A stretch of 7,600 nt of DNA from an uncultured Clostridia bacterium (GTDB lineage: Bacteria; Bacillota; Clostridia; Oscillospirales; Ruminococcaceae). The notes under the pieces were generated by a model. It did no database searches. It was given only the letters and a program-made list of their open reading frames with translations, and was not told the origin of the DNA. Positions within the stretch are counted from its first letter, which is position 1. Every line of letters starts with the position of its first letter. Made by a program: the position numbers and the translations under genes. Positions 6,049 to 7,600 of this stretch are shown here, in pieces. Where the stretch lies: the NCBI GenBank assembly GCA_937892655.1, contig CALBJC010000076.1:1-7600 (forward strand), written 5' to 3'.

Positions 6049-6294
6049 TTAAAGTGCCTGCTTTAAAGCCTGTGCCAACTGGTCAGGGCATGAGGTTCTT
6101 TTCATACCGCAGGTAATGCCTTCGAGTCTTTCGATAGCGTCATAAACCTCCATGCCTTCGATAAGCTTTGAAATGCCTTTTAAGTTTCCGTTACAGCCGC
6201 CCATAAAAGAAACGTTTGAAATAATGCCTGCATCATCAACCTCAAATTCGATGAGTCTTGAACAAACGCCTGATGGTATATACTGATATTTCAT
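6049..6294 (-). CDS. Small TSCPD-domain protein (TIGR03905 type)
   Basis: This 81-residue protein ends with the TSCPD signature (T67-S-C69-P-D71) that names the domain. The domain also occurs at the C-terminus of some vitamin-B12-dependent ribonucleotide reductases; here it stands alone. Four cysteines, C11, C34 (in GGCNGN), C62 (in ITCG) and C69, are spread through the protein and could together bind a metal ion. That is inference; the stand-alone family has no established function that I know of. The start has a strong AAGGAGA (complement of 6301-6307) that runs into the stop codon of the malic enzyme gene 12 bases upstream. The two genes are therefore tightly linked in one transcript. Confidence 0.9.
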   Translation of the reverse strand: MKYQYIPSGVCSRLIEFEVDDAGIISNVSFMGGCNGNLKGISKLIEGMEVYDAIERLEGITCGMKRTSCPDQLAQALKQAL

Positions 6295-6306
6295 AAATTA
6301 TCTCCT

Positions 6307-7494
6307 TTATAAATTATATTCCTTGATTTTTGCACATCCGCTCTCAATTGCAGCATCAGCTACAGCCTTTGCAACTGCAACAGGTATTTTTCTGTCAAAT
6401 GAGTTTGGTAGGATGAAATCCTCGCAAAGCTCGTCATCGCTTACGCACTGAGCTATTGCTCTTGATGCAGCAAGCTTCATGCTGTCATTGATTTCAGTTG
6501 CTCTTACCGCTAAAGCACCCTTGAAAATACCCGGGAATGCAACAACGTTATTTATCTGGTTTGCAAAATCGCTTCTTCCGGTACCCACAATGTAAGCGCC
6601 TGCCTTTTTTGCAATATCAGGCATAATTTCAGGTGTAGGGTTTGCCATTGCAAATACAATAGGCTTCTGAGCCATTGATTTTATCATATCCTCAGTTAAA
6701 AGCCCCGGCTTTGAAACGCCTACAAAAGCGTCAGCGCCCTTGATAACGTCAGCTAAAGTGCCTCTGAGGTGATTTTTGTTTGTAACCTTTGAGATCTCCT
6801 CGTGAGCGCTGTTTAACATCTTGTCACCCTCGCAGATTGCGCCGTTTATATCAACCATAATAATATCGCCAACGCCAAGGCTTAACAAAAGCTTACAGAT
6901 AGCAATACCCGCAGCGCCTGCACCGTTTATTACAAGTTTTAATTCTGAAAGCTTCTTGCCTGCAACTTTACAAGCGTTTGTAAGGGCAGCGCCTACTACG
7001 ATAGCAGTACCGTGCTGGTCATCGTGAAATACCGGGATATCAAGCTTTTCCTTGAGCTTTGCTTCGATCTCAAAACAGCGAGGCGCTGAAATATCCTCAA
7101 GATTGATACCGCCAAAAGAGTCTGAGATAAGCTCAATTGTTCTTACAATTTCATCGGTATCCTTTGATTTTACGCAGATAGGAAAAGCGTCAACTCCTGC
7201 AAATTCCTTGAAGAGTGCGCATTTGCCTTCCATAACAGGCATACCTGCAAGGCCGCCTATATCGCCAAGACCTAAAACTGCAGTGCCGTCTGTTATAACT
7301 GCAACTAAATTATTCCTTCTTGTTAACTGAAATGACTTGTTAACGTCTTTTTCTATTTCAAGACACGCTTCAGCAACACCTGGGGTATATGCTAAAGACA
7401 TATCTTCTTTTGTTTCGAGTGGGCAACGAGTGACAACTTCAATTTTACCATTCCACTCGTAATGTTTTTTTAATGAGTCTTTTCTTATATCCAT
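6307..7494 (-). CDS. NAD(P)-dependent malic enzyme (decarboxylating), short bacterial form
   Basis: This 395-residue cytoplasmic enzyme oxidatively decarboxylates L-malate to pyruvate and CO2, reducing NAD or NADP. Visible family landmarks are Y36 in AYTPGVA (catalytic acid), DGTAVLGLGDIGG (69-81), K91 in MEGKCALFK (catalytic base), E132-D133 in INLEDISAP and D158 in FHDDQHGTA (divalent metal ligands), then the Rossmann loop GAGAAG (190-195). NPTPEI and the GRSDFANQ segment follow in the C-terminal half. It is the short type without the phosphotransacetylase-like domain of MaeB. Coenzyme preference cannot be settled by eye. The ATG lies one base after the prfB stop, and the only Shine-Dalgarno-like bases (AGG, 12 bases upstream) are weak, so translation is probably coupled to prfB. 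The TSCPD gene follows after 12 bases. Confidence 0.95.
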   Translation of the reverse strand: MDIRKDSLKKHYEWNGKIEVVTRCPLETKEDMSLAYTPGVAEACLEIEKDVNKSFQLTRRNNLVAVITDGTAVLGLGDIGGLAGMPVMEGKCALFKEFAGVDAFPICVKSKDTDEIVRTIELISDSFGGINLEDISAPRCFEIEAKLKEKLDIPVFHDDQHGTAIVVGAALTNACKVAGKKLSELKLVINGAGAAGIAICKLLLSLGVGDIIMVDINGAICEGDKMLNSAHEEISKVTNKNHLRGTLADVIKGADAFVGVSKPGLLTEDMIKSMAQKPIVFAMANPTPEIMPDIAKKAGAYIVGTGRSDFANQINNVVAFPGIFKGALAVRATEINDSMKLAASRAIAQCVSDDELCEDFILPNSFDRKIPVAVAKAVADAAIESGCAKIKEYNL

Positions 7495-7495
7495 T

Positions 7496-7600
7496 TTATT
7501 TATTAGCCTGTAATTTTAAATATGCGTTAATGAAACCGTCAATATCGCCGTCCATAACTGCGTTTATATTACCATTTTCAAAGTTTGTTCTGTGGTCTTT
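7496..7600 (-). CDS. prfB: Peptide chain release factor 2, C-terminal end (rest outside the window)
   Basis: Reading the complement from 7600 gives 34 codons and a TAA at 7498-7496. The residues begin [11 protein letters not shown] and end with [17 protein letters not shown] followed by an AVMDGDxDxFI-like segment is the characteristic end of RF2, the factor that recognises UAA and UGA stop codons and releases the peptide on the ribosome. RF1 ends differently, so RF2 is preferred. The catalytic GGQ loop, and any programmed frameshift near the N-terminus, lie outside the window. The malic enzyme start follows after a single base. Confidence 0.9.
   Translation of the reverse strand, partial: KDHRTNFENGNINAVMDGDIDGFINAYLKLQANK

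Overview
The window looks like chromosomal DNA from a low-to-moderate GC Firmicute. A Clostridia member of the Ruminococcaceae/Oscillospiraceae type is most likely. The grounds are strong AGGAGG-type ribosome binding sites, consensus sigma-A promoters, short intergenic gaps, U-tailed intrinsic terminators and protein families typical of gut Clostridia (TSCPD protein, DUF3267, ASKHA/corrinoid-activator-like protein). The placement is inferred from style and gene content, not from a marker-gene comparison.

Layout. Positions 1-4413 read on the + strand: the 3' part of a small P-loop kinase-like gene; a DUF3267 membrane zincin overlapping it by one base; a single-pass acidic membrane protein of unknown function with its own consensus promoter; then pyrB (aspartate carbamoyltransferase) and an [2Fe-2S]/ASKHA protein of the corrinoid-activator type, 18 bases apart and probably co-transcribed. 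Positions 4431-7600 read on the - strand as a compact operon-like series in the order prfB (only its last 34 codons are in the window), malic enzyme, TSCPD protein, CPBP-like membrane protein and tadA. The two sets converge on a shared bidirectional terminator at 4418-4448, whose loop contains the tadA stop codon. No intergenic gap exceeds about 135 bases. I see no RNA genes, mobile elements, CRISPR arrays or origins.

How the genes relate. pyrB makes N-carbamoyl-L-aspartate for de novo pyrimidine synthesis. The malic enzyme links C4 acids to pyruvate. tadA (wobble inosine) and prfB (release factor 2) serve translation. These are mostly housekeeping genes without an obvious common pathway.

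Most interesting points. (1) The pyrB promoter fires almost directly into a terminator hairpin. The likely start region reads T-C-C-C-G, so the choice between a C start and a G start would decide whether the hairpin stem reaches the U-tract; this suggests nucleotide-sensitive start-site selection coupled to attenuation. (2) PyrB carries a C-terminal Cys4 extension resembling the zinc domain of the regulatory chain PyrI, without PyrI's nucleotide-binding domain. (3) The CPBP-family protein appears to have lost the catalytic Glu, both His and the Asn, and is probably a pseudo-protease. (4) The ASKHA protein is a short form lacking room for the linker and middle domain, and no corrinoid protein lies nearby.
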